Source: Actinomyces provencensis
Lineage (GTDB): Bacteria > Actinomycetota > Actinomycetes > Actinomycetales > Actinomycetaceae
NCBI RefSeq assembly: GCF_900155435.1
Contig: NZ_LT700212.1
Span: forward strand, 741,570-805,569
Length of the DNA stretch: 64,000 nucleotides
Reading direction: 5' to 3'
Made by a program: the position numbers and the translations under genes. Shown in pieces: positions 45,363 to 55,417 of this stretch. Under the pieces are notes generated by a model that was not told the origin of the DNA, did not search any database, and worked only from the letters and a program-made list of their open reading frames with translations. The first letter of the stretch is position 1. Every line of letters starts with the position of its first letter.

Positions 45363-46330
45363 TGCGCGTCCTCCTTCATGAGGGAGCGGACGTAGGGCCA
45401 GCTCAGGAGCATGGTGAGGGCCAGGACGAAGAGGGAGACCGCGGAGGCCCCACCGAAGTCCTGCCGGCCGATGCCGAGCTCGTAGATGAGGTTGCCCAGC
45501 AGGTTGGTCTCGGCCACGGGCGCGCCGGCGTCCTGGAGGAGCCGGATCTGTGCGAACACCCGCAGGTCCCAGATGATCTCGAGGAGCAGGACGATGGAGA
45601 GGACGGGCCTGACCATCGGCAGGAGGATGTGGTGCAGGAGCTGGGTGGGGGAGGCGCCGTCGATCTGGGCGGCCTCGATGATCTCCTCGGGGACCTGGGT
45701 GAGGCCCGCGAAGAGGGAGAGCGCCACGAAGGGGACGGACATCCAGATGATGACCAGGGAGGCCACCAGGAAGAAGGTCAGAGGGGTGGACAGCCAGGAG
45801 TACTGCCTGAAGCCCGTGGACCCGAGGGAGGTGAGGAGCCAGTTCACGACACCGGTGCGGTAGTCGAACAGCCACCGGAAGACGGTGACGGCAGCGACCA
45901 TGGGCATGGCCCAGGCCAGCAGGAGGCAGACCTGGATCATCACGCGCACCGGACCGGTGACCGAACGCATGAGCAGAGCGCAGGCCAGGCCGGCCGCGAC
46001 GGTGACCACGGCGTTGAAGAGGCAGAAGGCGATGGAGCGGGCCACCACTGCCCAGAGGCGGCCGTCGGCGAAGACGCGGGCGAAGTTGTCCAGGCCGACG
46101 AACTCGGGGGGTTGACCGAACTGCTGGGCCAGCCCGTACTGCTGCATGGAGGTGATGACCTGCCAGATGACGGGGTAGCCGAGTCCGGCGACCAGGCAGA
46201 GGACTGCCGGCGCCAGGAGGGCGTAGGGGACGAGGGAGCGTCGCCGCTTCCGGGGACGTGCCTCCTCCGTGGTGCGGGGGAGGGGGGTCGGGGTCGGCGC
46301 GCTGGGCGCCACTGGGGGGTGCTGGGTCAT
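45359..46330 (-). CDS. ABC sugar permease (MalF/NgcF type)
   Basis: A 323-residue membrane protein with six transmembrane segments after a Pro-rich, basic N-tail. The EAA loop is VPEEIIEAAQIDGASPTQLLHHILLPM. SLVPYALLAPAVLCLVAGLGYPVIWQ in TM1 is typical of CUT1 permeases for oligosaccharides. It lies between the binding-protein gene (gap of 65 bases) and its partner permease (ATGA overlap). Intact. Confidence 0.93.
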   Translation of the reverse strand: MTQHPPVAPSAPTPTPLPRTTEEARPRKRRRSLVPYALLAPAVLCLVAGLGYPVIWQVITSMQQYGLAQQFGQPPEFVGLDNFARVFADGRLWAVVARSIAFCLFNAVVTVAAGLACALLMRSVTGPVRVMIQVCLLLAWAMPMVAAVTVFRWLFDYRTGVVNWLLTSLGSTGFRQYSWLSTPLTFFLVASLVIIWMSVPFVALSLFAGLTQVPEEIIEAAQIDGASPTQLLHHILLPMVRPVLSIVLLLEIIWDLRVFAQIRLLQDAGAPVAETNLLGNLIYELGIGRQDFGGASAVSLFVLALTMLLSWPYVRSLMKEDAQ

Positions 46331-46395
46331 GGTGGTCCCTCATGAGGGTGGGGTGCCCGGCCACTGGGGCCGGGCACCCCGGGATGGGTCGTCGG

Positions 46396-47735
46396 TCAGC
46401 TCTGGCCGTTCAGCATCGGCGTGAGCTTCGCGTCGTACTCGGTGGCGAGCTGGGTGACGTCACCGCCGTCGGCGATCTTCTGGAAGAGCTCCTCGTAGAC
46501 GAAGGCCCCTTCGATCGCGGCCCAGCCGGGGGCCGCGGGCGTCAGCTTGGAGGCCGCCGCCGTCTCGATCATCGTCTTGGCGAACTTGTCGTCACCCAGG
46601 GAGGAGACGTAGTTCTGGTTCGCCGGGCCGAGGCCCGCCTTGCCCAGCATGTCGTGGTACTCCTCGGAGAAGACGATCCTCAGGAGGTTCTCCGCGAGCT
46701 CGGGGTGCTGGGACTTCGCGGAGATCGCGATGTTGGAGCCACCGGCGAACACGGGGGCGACGCCGCCGTCGACGCCGGGCAGGGCGAAGACGTCGAACTT
46801 GGAGTCGTCCGCCATGCCGTCACGGACCTCGTCGCCGTCGTCGTTCTTCGTCAGGTCACCGATCGACCAGCGGGCCCAGCCGGGGGCCATGATCGTGGCG
46901 GCCGCCGGGTCGGCCCCGTCGGTCCCGTCGTTGAGGAAGTCCCAGTAGGCGACGTCACGCTCGGTGGTGGGGAGCTTGGAGGAGGTGCGGACCATGTCCT
47001 GCCACATCTCCAGGCCCTTGACCGTGTTCGGGTCGGAGAGGGTGGAGGTCCACTCCGTGCCGTCGACGGTGGCGAGCTCACCACCGTTGGCGAAGACCCA
47101 GGAGATGCCGTTGCGCCAGTCCTGGCCGCCCATGGCGAAGCCGGAGCGGTCGTCGGTGGTGAGTTCCGCGACGTCGTCGGAGAACTCCTGCAGCGTCGTG
47201 GGGACCTCGAGTCCTGCCGCGGACCAGATGTCCTTGCGGTAGAAGATGTAGCGGGAACCGAAGTAGTAGGGCACCGCGTAGACCTTCGAGTCCACCGTGC
47301 CCACGTCGACGAAGGACTGCAGCAGGTCGGAGCCGCCCAGTTCCTCGTAGATGGGGGTGAGGTCACGGAAGGCGCCGACCGTGGTGAAGGTGGGGGCCTG
47401 CGTGTTGCCGATCTCGACGATGTCGGGGGTGTTGGCGGCGTCGGGCAGTGCGGTGTTCAGATTGGTGACGAGGTCGGACCAGTCCTGCTCCTCGATCGTG
47501 AGTGTCGACCCCGGGTTCTCCGTCTCGAACGTGGTCTTGAGGTAGTCGCGGAGTTCGTCCGGGTGTCGGAACCGGCGAGCCACAGGGTGATGTCCCCGGG
47601 CTCGACGGTGGCGTCGCCCCCGGAGGCGGCCTCCCCGGAGGACTCCTGGTCGGATGACCCCTGGGAGCAGGCGGCCATGCCGACCGCCATCGACATCGCC
47701 GCGAGGACGGCGAACGGGCGTCTGAACTGCTTCAT
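46396..47735 (-). pseudogene. Sugar ABC substrate-binding lipoprotein with apparent single-base frameshift
   Basis: The start at 47735 has a good RBS (aaagga) and encodes a signal peptide with lipobox MAAC (Cys23), then an acidic linker and GDITLWLAGSDT. There the frame is lost: the rest of the family 1 binding protein (PDELRDYLKTTFE onward, ending LNGQS at 46396) lies in another frame. One extra C in the CCC run (GGG at 47561-47563 on the plus strand) would give GSDTPDELRDYL, exactly the expected junction. The body has NTPDIVEIGNTQAPTF and PYYFGSRYIFYRKD, typical of CUT1 oligosaccharide-binding proteins. No binding protein can be made from the sequence as given. Confidence 0.85.
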
Positions 47736-47799
47736 CGGGTGTTCCTTTCATGTCGGGCCACGTCGGTGCCCCGGGGTGGTGTGTGGTGGGACTGCGCGT

Positions 47800-48954
47800 T
47801 CATGCGATCCCCAGTCGTCCGGAGAGGACGAGGACGGCTGCACCACGCAGCGCCCCGTCCGCCCCCAGGGTGGACATGCGCATGACGAATGACCTGGTGG
47901 AACGGGGGAGGATGCGCTCCCGGATCGTGCCCGAGGCACTCTCCAGGAGGTCCCCCGCGACCAGGTGGTCCTGACCCGAGACGATGAGCTCGGTGAGGTC
48001 GAGGGTCGAGACGACGGGGGCCAGGACGGTCCCGAGTCGGCGTCCGACCGCTCTGAGGTGTTCCGCGCTGCGCTGTTCGTCGAGGCCGCGCAGGTCCTCG
48101 CGCAGGGCAGGGGCGGAGAGGATCGTCTCCAGGCACCCGCGCCGTCCGCAGGCGCAGGGCTTGGGGGGCCCCAGGAGCGTCTGCTCCGTGTCACGGTCGT
48201 CGACGGCGGTGACGTGTCCGACCTCACCGGCGGCATTGCCGGCCCCCTGGAGCAGGGCGCCGTCGAGCACCAGTCCCGACCCGAGGCCGACACCGATGTG
48301 GAGCCGCAGCAGGTTGCCCCCGGCAGCACCCCCGAAGGAGTACTCCGCCAGGGCTGCGCAGTTGGCGTCATTGGCGACCAGCACCGGGAGCCCCAGTGAG
48401 CGCGTGAGGATCCCGGCGAGTGGCAGGTCGAACCACCCCAGGTTGGGGGCCTGCTCGACCAGTCCCTCAGGGGTGATGACACCGGGGGAGGAGACCCCGA
48501 CGCCGAGCACCTGCTGGTCGGCGAGCGCGAGCAGGGTGCGGGCGAACGCCGTGAGGGTCTCGACGCCAGCCTCTCCCTGGGGCAGCGGACGCCTCCCGGT
48601 GCGGCGGTGGACGACCTGGCCCGAGAGGGTGAGCACCGCACCGGAGATGGCACCGTCATTGGTGAGGTCCAGGGCGACGATCTGCCAGCGGTCCTCCGCG
48701 AGACCGACGAGGATGGCGCGCTTGCCCACGCGCCCGGTGGGGTTCTCCGTCCCCAGTTCCGCCGTCAGCCCCTCGGAGATGAGGTCCTCGACGAGGGCGG
48801 ACACGGTGACCCGGGTGAGGCCGGTGGTCCGGGAGAGCTCGGCCCGTGAGCAGGGTCCGTGGTGGAAGAGGTGTTGGAGGACCGCGGCGCGGTTGTGCGT
48901 GCGTGCCTGCGACGGCAGCGCACGCCCGGTGACCCGCAGTTCCCGTGGACTCAT
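47800..48954 (-). CDS. ROK-family transcriptional repressor (NagC/Xyl type)
   Basis: A 384-residue regulator: N-terminal winged HTH (PCSRAELSRTTGLTRVTVSALVEDLISEGL, residues 34-64) fused to a ROK sugar-binding domain with VANDANCAALAEYSFGG, GEVGHVT and the zinc motif CACGRRGCLE. It is first in the sugar transport operon and divergent from GH20. A perfect operator (48959-48977) begins 5 bases before its ATG, so it almost certainly represses itself and the transporter until an amino sugar binds. No RBS is visible, which suggests a leaderless mRNA. Confidence 0.93.
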   Translation of the reverse strand: MSPRELRVTGRALPSQARTHNRAAVLQHLFHHGPCSRAELSRTTGLTRVTVSALVEDLISEGLTAELGTENPTGRVGKRAILVGLAEDRWQIVALDLTNDGAISGAVLTLSGQVVHRRTGRRPLPQGEAGVETLTAFARTLLALADQQVLGVGVSSPGVITPEGLVEQAPNLGWFDLPLAGILTRSLGLPVLVANDANCAALAEYSFGGAAGGNLLRLHIGVGLGSGLVLDGALLQGAGNAAGEVGHVTAVDDRDTEQTLLGPPKPCACGRRGCLETILSAPALREDLRGLDEQRSAEHLRAVGRRLGTVLAPVVSTLDLTELIVSGQDHLVAGDLLESASGTIRERILPRSTRSFVMRMSTLGADGALRGAAVLVLSGRLGIA

Positions 48955-48958
48955 GCGA

Positions 48959-48977
48959 GTTAGTTAAGCAAACTAAC
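48959..48977. promoter_or_regulatory. ROK operator, perfect 7-5-7 inverted repeat
   Basis: GTTAGTT-AAGCA-AACTAAC, an AT-rich perfect palindrome in otherwise GC-rich DNA, in the divergent region between the ROK repressor and the GH20 gene. On the minus strand a -10 (TTAACT, ending 8 bases before the ATG) lies within it, so binding would block transcription. Confidence 0.75.
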
Positions 48978-49062
48978 AGTGAACAGAGAACCCTTTTGGG
49001 TTACCGTGATCACATTGTGACCTGACGAACAGGCAGGTCGGACTGCGCAGTGGGGAGCGGAC

Positions 49063-50529
49063 ATGGGGACGGAAGAGGCTTTCGGGGCGCGGTGGGGACT
49101 GGTCCCGCGCCCGTACCGGGTGGCCGGGGGAGTGGGGGAGGTGCCCGTGCGCTGGGCGGGGGTCGACTCCGTGACCGGGCCGGGAACGCCCTCACCGGTG
49201 CTGCCGGACACCGTCGTCGACGTGGACGGTCGGGGCGTGCGCGTGGACCTCCGACGGGTCAGGGGGGCGTCGGACCTCGGACTCCCCGAGGACACCCAGG
49301 ACTGGCAGGTGGCGGAGGCCAGCCTCCTGGAGGTCACGCGGGACGGCATCCGTCTGTCCGCCACCGGTGGGCGCGGCGTTCAGCGGGGCTCCTGGGTGCT
49401 GCGACGCATGGTCCGGGCGGGTCGCGGGACGCTCCCCGTGGCGACGGTGCTCGACCGGCCCGCCCACCGGTGGCGCGGCCTCGGACTGGACATCGTGCGC
49501 CACTTCTTCGGGCCCGCGGACCTGCTCACGGTCATGGACCTCATGGAGGAGCTCTCACTGAACGTCCTCCACCTCCACCTGAGCGACGACCAGGGCTGGC
49601 GTGTCGAGGTCCCCGACCTCCCCGAACTCGTGGAGAGGTCCTCCGCAGGTGCCGTGGACGGGGACCCTGGGGGGTTCCTCACGCAGGAGGACCTGGGCGT
49701 CCTCGCGCAGGAGGCGGAACGACGTGGGATCGTCCTCGTCCCGGAGGTGGACGTCCCCGGACACACGAATGCCGCCCTGCACGCACTGCCCGACCTCTCT
49801 CCCGGGGGCCGGGCGCCGGAGGCCTACACGGGCACCGAGGTCGGCTTCTCGACCCTGTCCACCGCGGCCCCCGGCACCGGACGCTTCCTCGACGCCGTGG
49901 TGGACGCCCTGCGTCCCTGGGCCGCCCACGGCCTGCACATCGGCGGTGACGAGTCCCACGCCACCCCACCCGAGGAGTACTCCCGCCTGGTCGGCATGAT
50001 GCTGGAGCGGGTCCACGGTGCCGGGCTGTCCGCAGTGGCCTGGCAGGAGGCGGCGACCCTGCTGGGGGCGTCGGACCTGGTCCAGGTGTGGGACGAACGC
50101 CTCGACCTCGCTCCCGTCTTGGAGGCCGCGGGCCGCGGGGTGGGCGTCATCGCCTCACCCGCCTCGAAGGTCTACCTCGACATGAAGTACGACGACTCCA
50201 CGCCCCTGGGACTGACCTGGATGGGGACGACGGAACTGCGTGAGGCCCTGGAGTGGGACCCCGACGAGGTCGTCCCCGGTCTGCCCGCCGGATCCGTCGA
50301 GGGGGTCGAGGCCTGCCTGTGGACCGAGACCGTGCGCACCTTCGAGGACCTCACCACCCTGCTCCTGCCGCGCCTCGCAGCGGCCGCGGAGGTGGCCTGG
50401 TCGGGCAGCGGGGTCGGGCAGTGGGACTCCTTCCGGCGCCGGGTCGTGGCGGCGGGGAGGTCCTGGGAGGCCCGTGGGCTCTCCTGGCACCGCTCACCGG
50501 GGGTGGACTGGGAGGGGACCGTGCAGTGA
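49063..50529 (+). CDS. Beta-N-acetylhexosaminidase (GH20)
   Basis: A 488-residue glycosidase that removes terminal GlcNAc or GalNAc from oligosaccharides. N-terminal GH20b-like domain, then the barrel starting [15 protein letters not shown], with [31 protein letters not shown] and the catalytic Asp-Glu pair in [10 protein letters not shown] near residue 296. There is no signal peptide, so it acts in the cytosol on imported oligosaccharides, in keeping with the divergent ABC importer and ROK kinase. ATG at 49063 follows gggagcgg. Expected to be under the shared ROK operator. Confidence 0.92.
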   Translation: MGTEEAFGARWGLVPRPYRVAGGVGEVPVRWAGVDSVTGPGTPSPVLPDTVVDVDGRGVRVDLRRVRGASDLGLPEDTQDWQVAEASLLEVTRDGIRLSATGGRGVQRGSWVLRRMVRAGRGTLPVATVLDRPAHRWRGLGLDIVRHFFGPADLLTVMDLMEELSLNVLHLHLSDDQGWRVEVPDLPELVERSSAGAVDGDPGGFLTQEDLGVLAQEAERRGIVLVPEVDVPGHTNAALHALPDLSPGGRAPEAYTGTEVGFSTLSTAAPGTGRFLDAVVDALRPWAAHGLHIGGDESHATPPEEYSRLVGMMLERVHGAGLSAVAWQEAATLLGASDLVQVWDERLDLAPVLEAAGRGVGVIASPASKVYLDMKYDDSTPLGLTWMGTTELREALEWDPDEVVPGLPAGSVEGVEACLWTETVRTFEDLTTLLLPRLAAAAEVAWSGSGVGQWDSFRRRVVAAGRSWEARGLSWHRSPGVDWEGTVQ

Positions 50530-50643
50530 GGACCGAGCACCGAGGAGCCCGCCGGGGTGTGCCGCGTCCGGGCGGGGAGGGGCGCCGTGCGCGTCACGTG
50601 GTCCCACGGTGGAGGACGGCGGGCCCGCCCCCTGCGGCGCGGG

Positions 50644-50649
50644 TAGGAT
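50644..50649 (+). promoter_or_regulatory. -10 element (TAGGAT) of the yebC-pdxST operon
   Basis: TAGGAT lies 34 bases before the yebC ATG, at the expected distance for a short leader with RBS (gaggga, 50672-50677). The -35 region is GC-rich and not recognisable. Confidence 0.45.
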
Positions 50650-50683
50650 GGTGTGGTACGAATCCACCCCTGAGGGAGCACTG

Positions 50684-51445
50684 ATGTCGGGACACTCCAA
50701 GTGGGCCACCACGAAGCACAAGAAGGCGGCGATCGACGCCAAGCGCGGCAAGCTCTTCGCGCGCCTCATCAAGAACATCGAGGTGGCTGCCCGCACGGGC
50801 GGCGGTGACCCGGCCGGCAACCCCACCCTCTACGACGCCATCGTCAAGGCGAAGAGGAACTCCGTCCCCGCCGACAACATCGACCGCGCCGTCAAGCGCG
50901 GCTCCGGCGCGGAGGGCGGTGGCGCCGACTACGAGACGATCATGTACGAGGGCTACGGCCCCAACGGTGTCGCATTCCTCGTGGAGTGCCTCACGGACAA
51001 CCGCAACCGTGCGGCCTCGGACGTGCGCCTGGCCTTCACCCGCTCGGGTGGCTCCCTGGCCGACCCCGGATCCGTCTCCTACCTGTTCACCCGTCGTGGT
51101 GTCATCGAGGTGCCCAGGGCCGACGGGCTCGACGAGGAGAAGGTCCTCGAGGCCGTCCTGGACGCCGGTGCCGACGCCGTGGAGGACACCGGTGACGGCT
51201 TCGTCATCGAGTCCGACCCGGCCGACCTGGTCGAGGTCCGCAAGGCCCTGCAGGCCGCGGGCATCGACTACGACTCCGCGGAGAACCAGTTCGTGGCCTC
51301 CACGGACGTGGAGCTGGGGCTGGAGGGCGCGGAGAAGGTCCTGCGCCTGGTCGACGCCCTGGAGGACTCCGACGACGTGCAGAACGTGTACCAGAACATG
51401 ACGGTTCCCGACGAGGTCCGCCAGCAGCTTGAGGACGAGGAGTGA
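50684..51445 (+). CDS. yebC: YebC/PmpR-family DNA-binding protein
   Basis: A 253-residue protein of the TACO1/YebC family, beginning [25 protein letters not shown]-like, with [28 protein letters not shown] and [21 protein letters not shown]. Members act as transcription factors or, in recent work, as helpers for translation of proline stretches. ATG at 50684; the longer upstream frame overlaps the GH20 gene. It overlaps pdxS by 4 bases. Confidence 0.95.
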   Translation: MSGHSKWATTKHKKAAIDAKRGKLFARLIKNIEVAARTGGGDPAGNPTLYDAIVKAKRNSVPADNIDRAVKRGSGAEGGGADYETIMYEGYGPNGVAFLVECLTDNRNRAASDVRLAFTRSGGSLADPGSVSYLFTRRGVIEVPRADGLDEEKVLEAVLDAGADAVEDTGDGFVIESDPADLVEVRKALQAAGIDYDSAENQFVASTDVELGLEGAEKVLRLVDALEDSDDVQNVYQNMTVPDEVRQQLEDEE

Positions 51446-52365
51446 GCGTGTCGGACCAGGCCGAAGGACAGCAGGGGGACGCCCGCGAGGTCGGTACCTC
51501 CCGGGTCAAGCGTGGGATGGCGCAGATGCTCAAGGGCGGCGTCATCATGGATGTCGTCAACTCCGAGCAGGCGAAGATCGCCGAGGACGCGGGTGCCGTG
51601 GCCGTCATGGCGCTCGAGCGCGTGCCCGCCGACATCCGTGCCCAAGGCGGTGTGGCACGCATGTCCGACCCCGACCTCATCGACGGCATCATCGAGGCCG
51701 TCTCGATCCCGGTGATGGCCAAGGCCCGCATCGGCCACTTCGTCGAGGCGCAGGTGCTCCAGTCCCTGGGCGTGGACTACATCGACGAGTCCGAGGTGCT
51801 CACCCCCGCCGACTACTCCCACCACATCGACAAGTGGGACTTCACGGTCCCCTTCGTGTGCGGGGCGACCAACCTGGGTGAGGCGCTGCGGCGCATCACC
51901 GAGGGTGCGGCCATGATCCGCTCCAAGGGCGAGGCCGGGACGGGCGACGTCTCCAACGCCACCACCCACATGCGTCAGATCCGCGACGAGATCCGCAGGC
52001 TCACCTCCCTGCCGGAGGACGAGCTCTACGTCGCCGCGAAGGAACTCCAGGCGCCCTACGAACTGGTCGCCGAGGTCGCCCGCGAGGGACGCCTCCCCGT
52101 CGTCCTCTTCACCGCCGGTGGCATCGCCACCCCGGCGGACGCGGCCATGATGATGCAGCTGGGTGCCGAGGGCGTGTTCGTGGGCTCGGGGATCTTCAAG
52201 TCCGGCGATCCCGCCAAGCGGGCTGCCGCCATCGTCAAGGCCACGACCTTCTTCGACGACGCGGACGTCATCGCCAACGTCTCGCGTGGGCTCGGCGAGG
52301 CCATGGTGGGCATCAACGTCGACGACATCCCGGTGGGCCACCACCTCGCGGAACGCGGATGGTGA
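51442..52365 (+). CDS. pdxS: Pyridoxal 5'-phosphate synthase subunit PdxS
   Basis: A 307-residue TIM-barrel synthase that makes PLP from ribose 5-phosphate, glyceraldehyde 3-phosphate and ammonia supplied by PdxT. It has the family sequences [39 protein letters not shown] (with catalytic Lys regions), [10 protein letters not shown] and [30 protein letters not shown]. Start is GTG at 51442. The stop overlaps the pdxT start by 7 bases. Confidence 0.97.
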   Translation: MSVSDQAEGQQGDAREVGTSRVKRGMAQMLKGGVIMDVVNSEQAKIAEDAGAVAVMALERVPADIRAQGGVARMSDPDLIDGIIEAVSIPVMAKARIGHFVEAQVLQSLGVDYIDESEVLTPADYSHHIDKWDFTVPFVCGATNLGEALRRITEGAAMIRSKGEAGTGDVSNATTHMRQIRDEIRRLTSLPEDELYVAAKELQAPYELVAEVAREGRLPVVLFTAGGIATPADAAMMMQLGAEGVFVGSGIFKSGDPAKRAAAIVKATTFFDDADVIANVSRGLGEAMVGINVDDIPVGHHLAERGW

Positions 52366-52949
52366 CGGTCGGCGTCCTCGCCCTGCAGGGCGACGTCGCG
52401 GAGCACCTGCGGGCGCTGGAGGACTCCGGCGCCCGCGCGCTGCCCGTACGTCGTCTCGCCGAGCTCGACGCCGTGGACGCCCTGGTCATCCCCGGGGGGG
52501 AGTCGACCACCATGTCCAAGCTCCTCGTCGCCTTCGACCTGCTCGGTCCCCTGGCGGAGCGGGTGCGTGACGGCATGCCGGTGTGGGGCACCTGCGCGGG
52601 CATGATCCTGCTCGCCCGGGTCGTGCTCGACGGGCGCCCCGACCAACACAGCCTGGGGGCCATCGACATGACGGTGCGCCGCAACGCCTTCGGGCGCCAG
52701 GTCGACTCCTACGAGGAGTACCTCGACGTCGTCGGACTCGACGCCCCCTTCCACGCCGTCTTCATCCGGGCCCCCTGGGTCGAGGAGGTCGGATCCGGTG
52801 TCGAGGTGCTCGCACGTGCGGGCAACACCCCCGACGGCCCGGTCGTGGCCGTGCGCAGCGGGCACGCCCTGGCCACCTCCTTCCACCCCGAGGTCGGCGG
52901 GGACGGACGCCTCCACCGCCTCTTCGTGGACATGGCGTCGGGGAACTGA
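52359..52949 (+). CDS. pdxT: Pyridoxal 5'-phosphate synthase glutaminase subunit PdxT
   Basis: A 196-residue class I glutaminase that feeds ammonia to PdxS. It begins [17 protein letters not shown], has [12 protein letters not shown] (oxyanion region), the nucleophile Cys in [10 protein letters not shown] and the His-x-Glu pair in SFHPEV. Overlaps pdxS. Confidence 0.96.
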   Translation: MVTVGVLALQGDVAEHLRALEDSGARALPVRRLAELDAVDALVIPGGESTTMSKLLVAFDLLGPLAERVRDGMPVWGTCAGMILLARVVLDGRPDQHSLGAIDMTVRRNAFGRQVDSYEEYLDVVGLDAPFHAVFIRAPWVEEVGSGVEVLARAGNTPDGPVVAVRSGHALATSFHPEVGGDGRLHRLFVDMASGN

Positions 52950-52959
52950 GGTCGCGGTC

Positions 52960-53589
52960 GTGCGTGTCATGGGGATCGACCCGGGCATCACCCGCTGCGG
53001 AATCGGTGTGGTCGACGTCGAGCCCTCGAGACGCGCCCGGCTCGTCCACGTCGGCGTGGCCCGTTCCGGCACGGAGCTGGCCACCCACTTCCGGCTGCGC
53101 TCCATCGCCGACGAGATCGACTCCGCCATCGCCGAGTACCACCCCGAGGTGGTGGCCATCGAGCGGGTCTTCGCCCAGGAGAACCTGCAGTCGGTGACCA
53201 CCACCATGCAGGTCATGGGGGCGGCCATGGTCTGCGTGGGGCGTGCCGGACTGCCCATGGCGGTCCACACCCCCTCCGAGGTGAAGGCCGCGATCACCGG
53301 TTCCGGGACGGCGGGCAAGGCCCAGGTCCAGCACATGGTGGCACGTGTGCTCGGACTGACCGAGGTCCCGCGTCCCGCCGACGCCGCCGACGCCCTGGCC
53401 ATCGCGATCTGCCACGCGTGGCGCGGCACGGGGCTGCTCGGCTCGGGGGAGGACTCCAGCATCTCGGTCTCCCTCTCCGGCAAGGTGAGCACCCGTGGCT
53501 CCCTCACCCCGGCGCAGCGGCTCTGGGCCGAGGCACAGGCCGCGCAACGCCGCACGGGTGCGGTCGATCCGCGCCTGAAGCGGGGCTAG
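52960..53589 (+). CDS. ruvC: Holliday junction resolvase RuvC
   Basis: A 209-residue endonuclease that cleaves Holliday junctions. RNase H-like fold with the acidic residues in MGIDPGITRCGIG, AIERVFAQEN and ADAADALAIAICH. GTG at 52960 (RVMGIDPG) is preferred; it is 10 bases after pdxT. The C-terminal 30 residues extend beyond the usual end. The SOS box of ruvA begins just after its stop. Confidence 0.95.
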   Translation: MRVMGIDPGITRCGIGVVDVEPSRRARLVHVGVARSGTELATHFRLRSIADEIDSAIAEYHPEVVAIERVFAQENLQSVTTTMQVMGAAMVCVGRAGLPMAVHTPSEVKAAITGSGTAGKAQVQHMVARVLGLTEVPRPADAADALAIAICHAWRGTGLLGSGEDSSISVSLSGKVSTRGSLTPAQRLWAEAQAAQRRTGAVDPRLKRG

Positions 53590-53591
53590 GA

Positions 53592-53607
53592 TCGTACAGG
53601 TGTTCGC
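53592..53607. promoter_or_regulatory. LexA box (SOS box) of ruvAB
   Basis: TCGTACAGGTGTTCGC matches the TCGAAC-N4-GTTCGA palindrome at all but two positions. It overlaps a TAGGAT -10 (53587-53592) and lies 30 bases before the ruvA GTG. The core ACAGGTGT is the same as in the dnaE2 box. Confidence 0.75.
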
Positions 53608-53637
53608 CCCTCGGTGGGCACGGCGAGAGGGGACGGC

Positions 53638-54231
53638 GTGATCGCACAGCTCAGGGGAAGTGTCGAGGAGATCGGGCTCGACACCGTGACCGTGCTGGTC
53701 GGTGGGATCGGGTGGCGCGTCCTCGTCACCCCCGCCACGGCGCAGACCCTCGTGCCCGGGGGGGAGACCTGCCTGCACACCTCCCTGGTCGTGCGTGAGG
53801 ACTCCCTGACCCTGTTCGGTTTCCGCAGTGGGGACGAACGGGACGTCTTCGAGCGCCTCCAGACCGTCTCCGGCATCGGCCCACGCATCGCCCTGGCGGC
53901 CCTGGCGGTCCTCAGCCCCGACGACCTGCGCTCCGCGGTGTCGCACGGGGACCTCGCCGCCCTGCAGCGCATCCCTGGCGTCGGGCGCAAGTCCGCCCAG
54001 CGCATGGTCCTGGAGATCGGGGACAGACTCGGCCAGGCCGCCTCCCTGCCCGGTGAGGCGGAGCCCGCTGCTGCGGGTGCGGTGGAGGAGGAGGTCCGCG
54101 CCGCCCTCGTGCAGCTGGGATGGACCGAGGCACTGGCGGAGCGCACCGTCTCCGGTCTCGCCGGGCGAGGACTGGGGGCCTCGGACCTCCTGAGGGCTGC
54201 CCTGGTGGAACTGGGGGGATCACGTGGCTGA
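53638..54231 (+). CDS. ruvA: Holliday junction branch-migration protein RuvA
   Basis: A 197-residue DNA-junction binding subunit. N-terminal OB fold ([13 protein letters not shown]), two HhH motifs ([13 protein letters not shown] and [19 protein letters not shown]) and a C-terminal three-helix domain that contacts RuvB. GTG at 53638 with RBS gagaggg. The stop overlaps ruvB by 8 bases. Confidence 0.96.
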   Translation: MIAQLRGSVEEIGLDTVTVLVGGIGWRVLVTPATAQTLVPGGETCLHTSLVVREDSLTLFGFRSGDERDVFERLQTVSGIGPRIALAALAVLSPDDLRSAVSHGDLAALQRIPGVGRKSAQRMVLEIGDRLGQAASLPGEAEPAAAGAVEEEVRAALVQLGWTEALAERTVSGLAGRGLGASDLLRAALVELGGSRG

Positions 54232-55264
54232 ACAGGTCCACCCCGAGGACGCGCCCCGCATCATCGCCCCCGATGCCTCCGACGTCGAACGGGCCGCCGA
54301 AGCGGCCCTTCGTCCGAAGCACCTCGCCGAGTTCATCGGTCAGGCCACCGTGCGCTCCCAACTCCAACTGGTCCTCGACGCCGCCCGGGGGCGTGGTGTC
54401 ACCCCCGACCACGTCCTCCTTGCAGGCCCTCCCGGGCTGGGCAAGACGACGCTCGCCATGATCATCGCCGCCGAGATGGGCACCTCGCTGCGCCTCACCT
54501 CGGGTCCGGCCATCCAGCACGCCGGTGACCTGGCCGCCATCCTCTCGGGTCTGCAGGAGGGGGACGTCCTCTTCATCGACGAGATCCACCGCCTCGCCCG
54601 CACCGCGGAGGAGATGCTCTACCTGGCCATGGAGGACTACCGGGTGGACGTCGTGGTCGGCAAGGGGCCCGGGGCCACCTCGATCCCGCTGACCCTGCCC
54701 CCCTTCACCGTCGTGGGTGCCACGACGCGCTCCGGTCTGCTCCCCGCCCCCCTGCGTGACCGTTTCGGATTCACCGCCCACCTCGAGTTCTACTCGACCG
54801 CGGACTTGGAGTCCGTGGTCCACCGCTCCGCGGGTCTGCTCGGCGCCCCCATCGACACTCCGGCCGCCCACGAGGTCGCCTCCCGCTCGCGCGGCACCCC
54901 GCGCATCGCGAACCGTCTGCTGCGCCGTGTCCTGGACTACGCCCAGGTCCACGGCGACGGCACCCTCTCCCTGGACTCGGCCCGCTCGGCGCTGGAGCTC
55001 TTCGAGGTCGACGCCTCGGGCCTGGACCGACTGGACCGCTCCGTCCTGGAGGCCCTGTGCCGCAGGTTCGGCGGTGGTCCCGTGGGGCTGACGACGTTGG
55101 CGGTGACGGTGGGGGAGGAGGCCGAGACCGTGGAGACGGTGGCCGAGCCCTACCTGGTGCGTGAGGGCTTCATGGTCCGCACGGCGCGCGGTCGCGCCGC
55201 CACCCGACAGGCCTGGGAGCACCTCGGACTCACCCCACCCCAGGAGGGCACCCTCTTCGGCTGA
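54224..55264 (+). CDS. ruvB: Holliday junction branch-migration ATPase RuvB
   Basis: A 346-residue AAA+ motor. [11 protein letters not shown] near the N-terminus, Walker [12 protein letters not shown], Walker [10 protein letters not shown], sensor 1 GATTRSG, arginine finger region LRDRFG, and a C-terminal winged helix ([29 protein letters not shown]). GTG start at 54224 within the end of ruvA; under the ruvA SOS box. Confidence 0.97.
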   Translation: MAEQVHPEDAPRIIAPDASDVERAAEAALRPKHLAEFIGQATVRSQLQLVLDAARGRGVTPDHVLLAGPPGLGKTTLAMIIAAEMGTSLRLTSGPAIQHAGDLAAILSGLQEGDVLFIDEIHRLARTAEEMLYLAMEDYRVDVVVGKGPGATSIPLTLPPFTVVGATTRSGLLPAPLRDRFGFTAHLEFYSTADLESVVHRSAGLLGAPIDTPAAHEVASRSRGTPRIANRLLRRVLDYAQVHGDGTLSLDSARSALELFEVDASGLDRLDRSVLEALCRRFGGGPVGLTTLAVTVGEEAETVETVAEPYLVREGFMVRTARGRAATRQAWEHLGLTPPQEGTLFG

Positions 55265-55359
55265 GTCCGGCGGGGCCGCCCTCGTCGACGTGGACGTGAG
55301 GCATGACACATGCCCGGCCGTGTGATCCTCGGATCTCGCGGGTGCGCGGCGCGGGGCAC

Positions 55360-55365
55360 TAGACT
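55360..55365 (+). promoter_or_regulatory. -10 element (TAGACT) of yajC-secDF
   Basis: TAGACT in the ruvB-yajC gap, 52 bases before the yajC GTG. Confidence 0.4.
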
Positions 55366-55417
55366 GCAACGGGCGACATCCGCTTCCGGCACGGCCGGAC
55401 TGACGAAAGAGGTACTC

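Noticed and set aside
49007-49014. GTGATCAC palindrome before the GH20 gene as a cAMP-receptor site
   Set aside because: Only 8 bases and not the full two-half-site motif; chance occurrence is likely.
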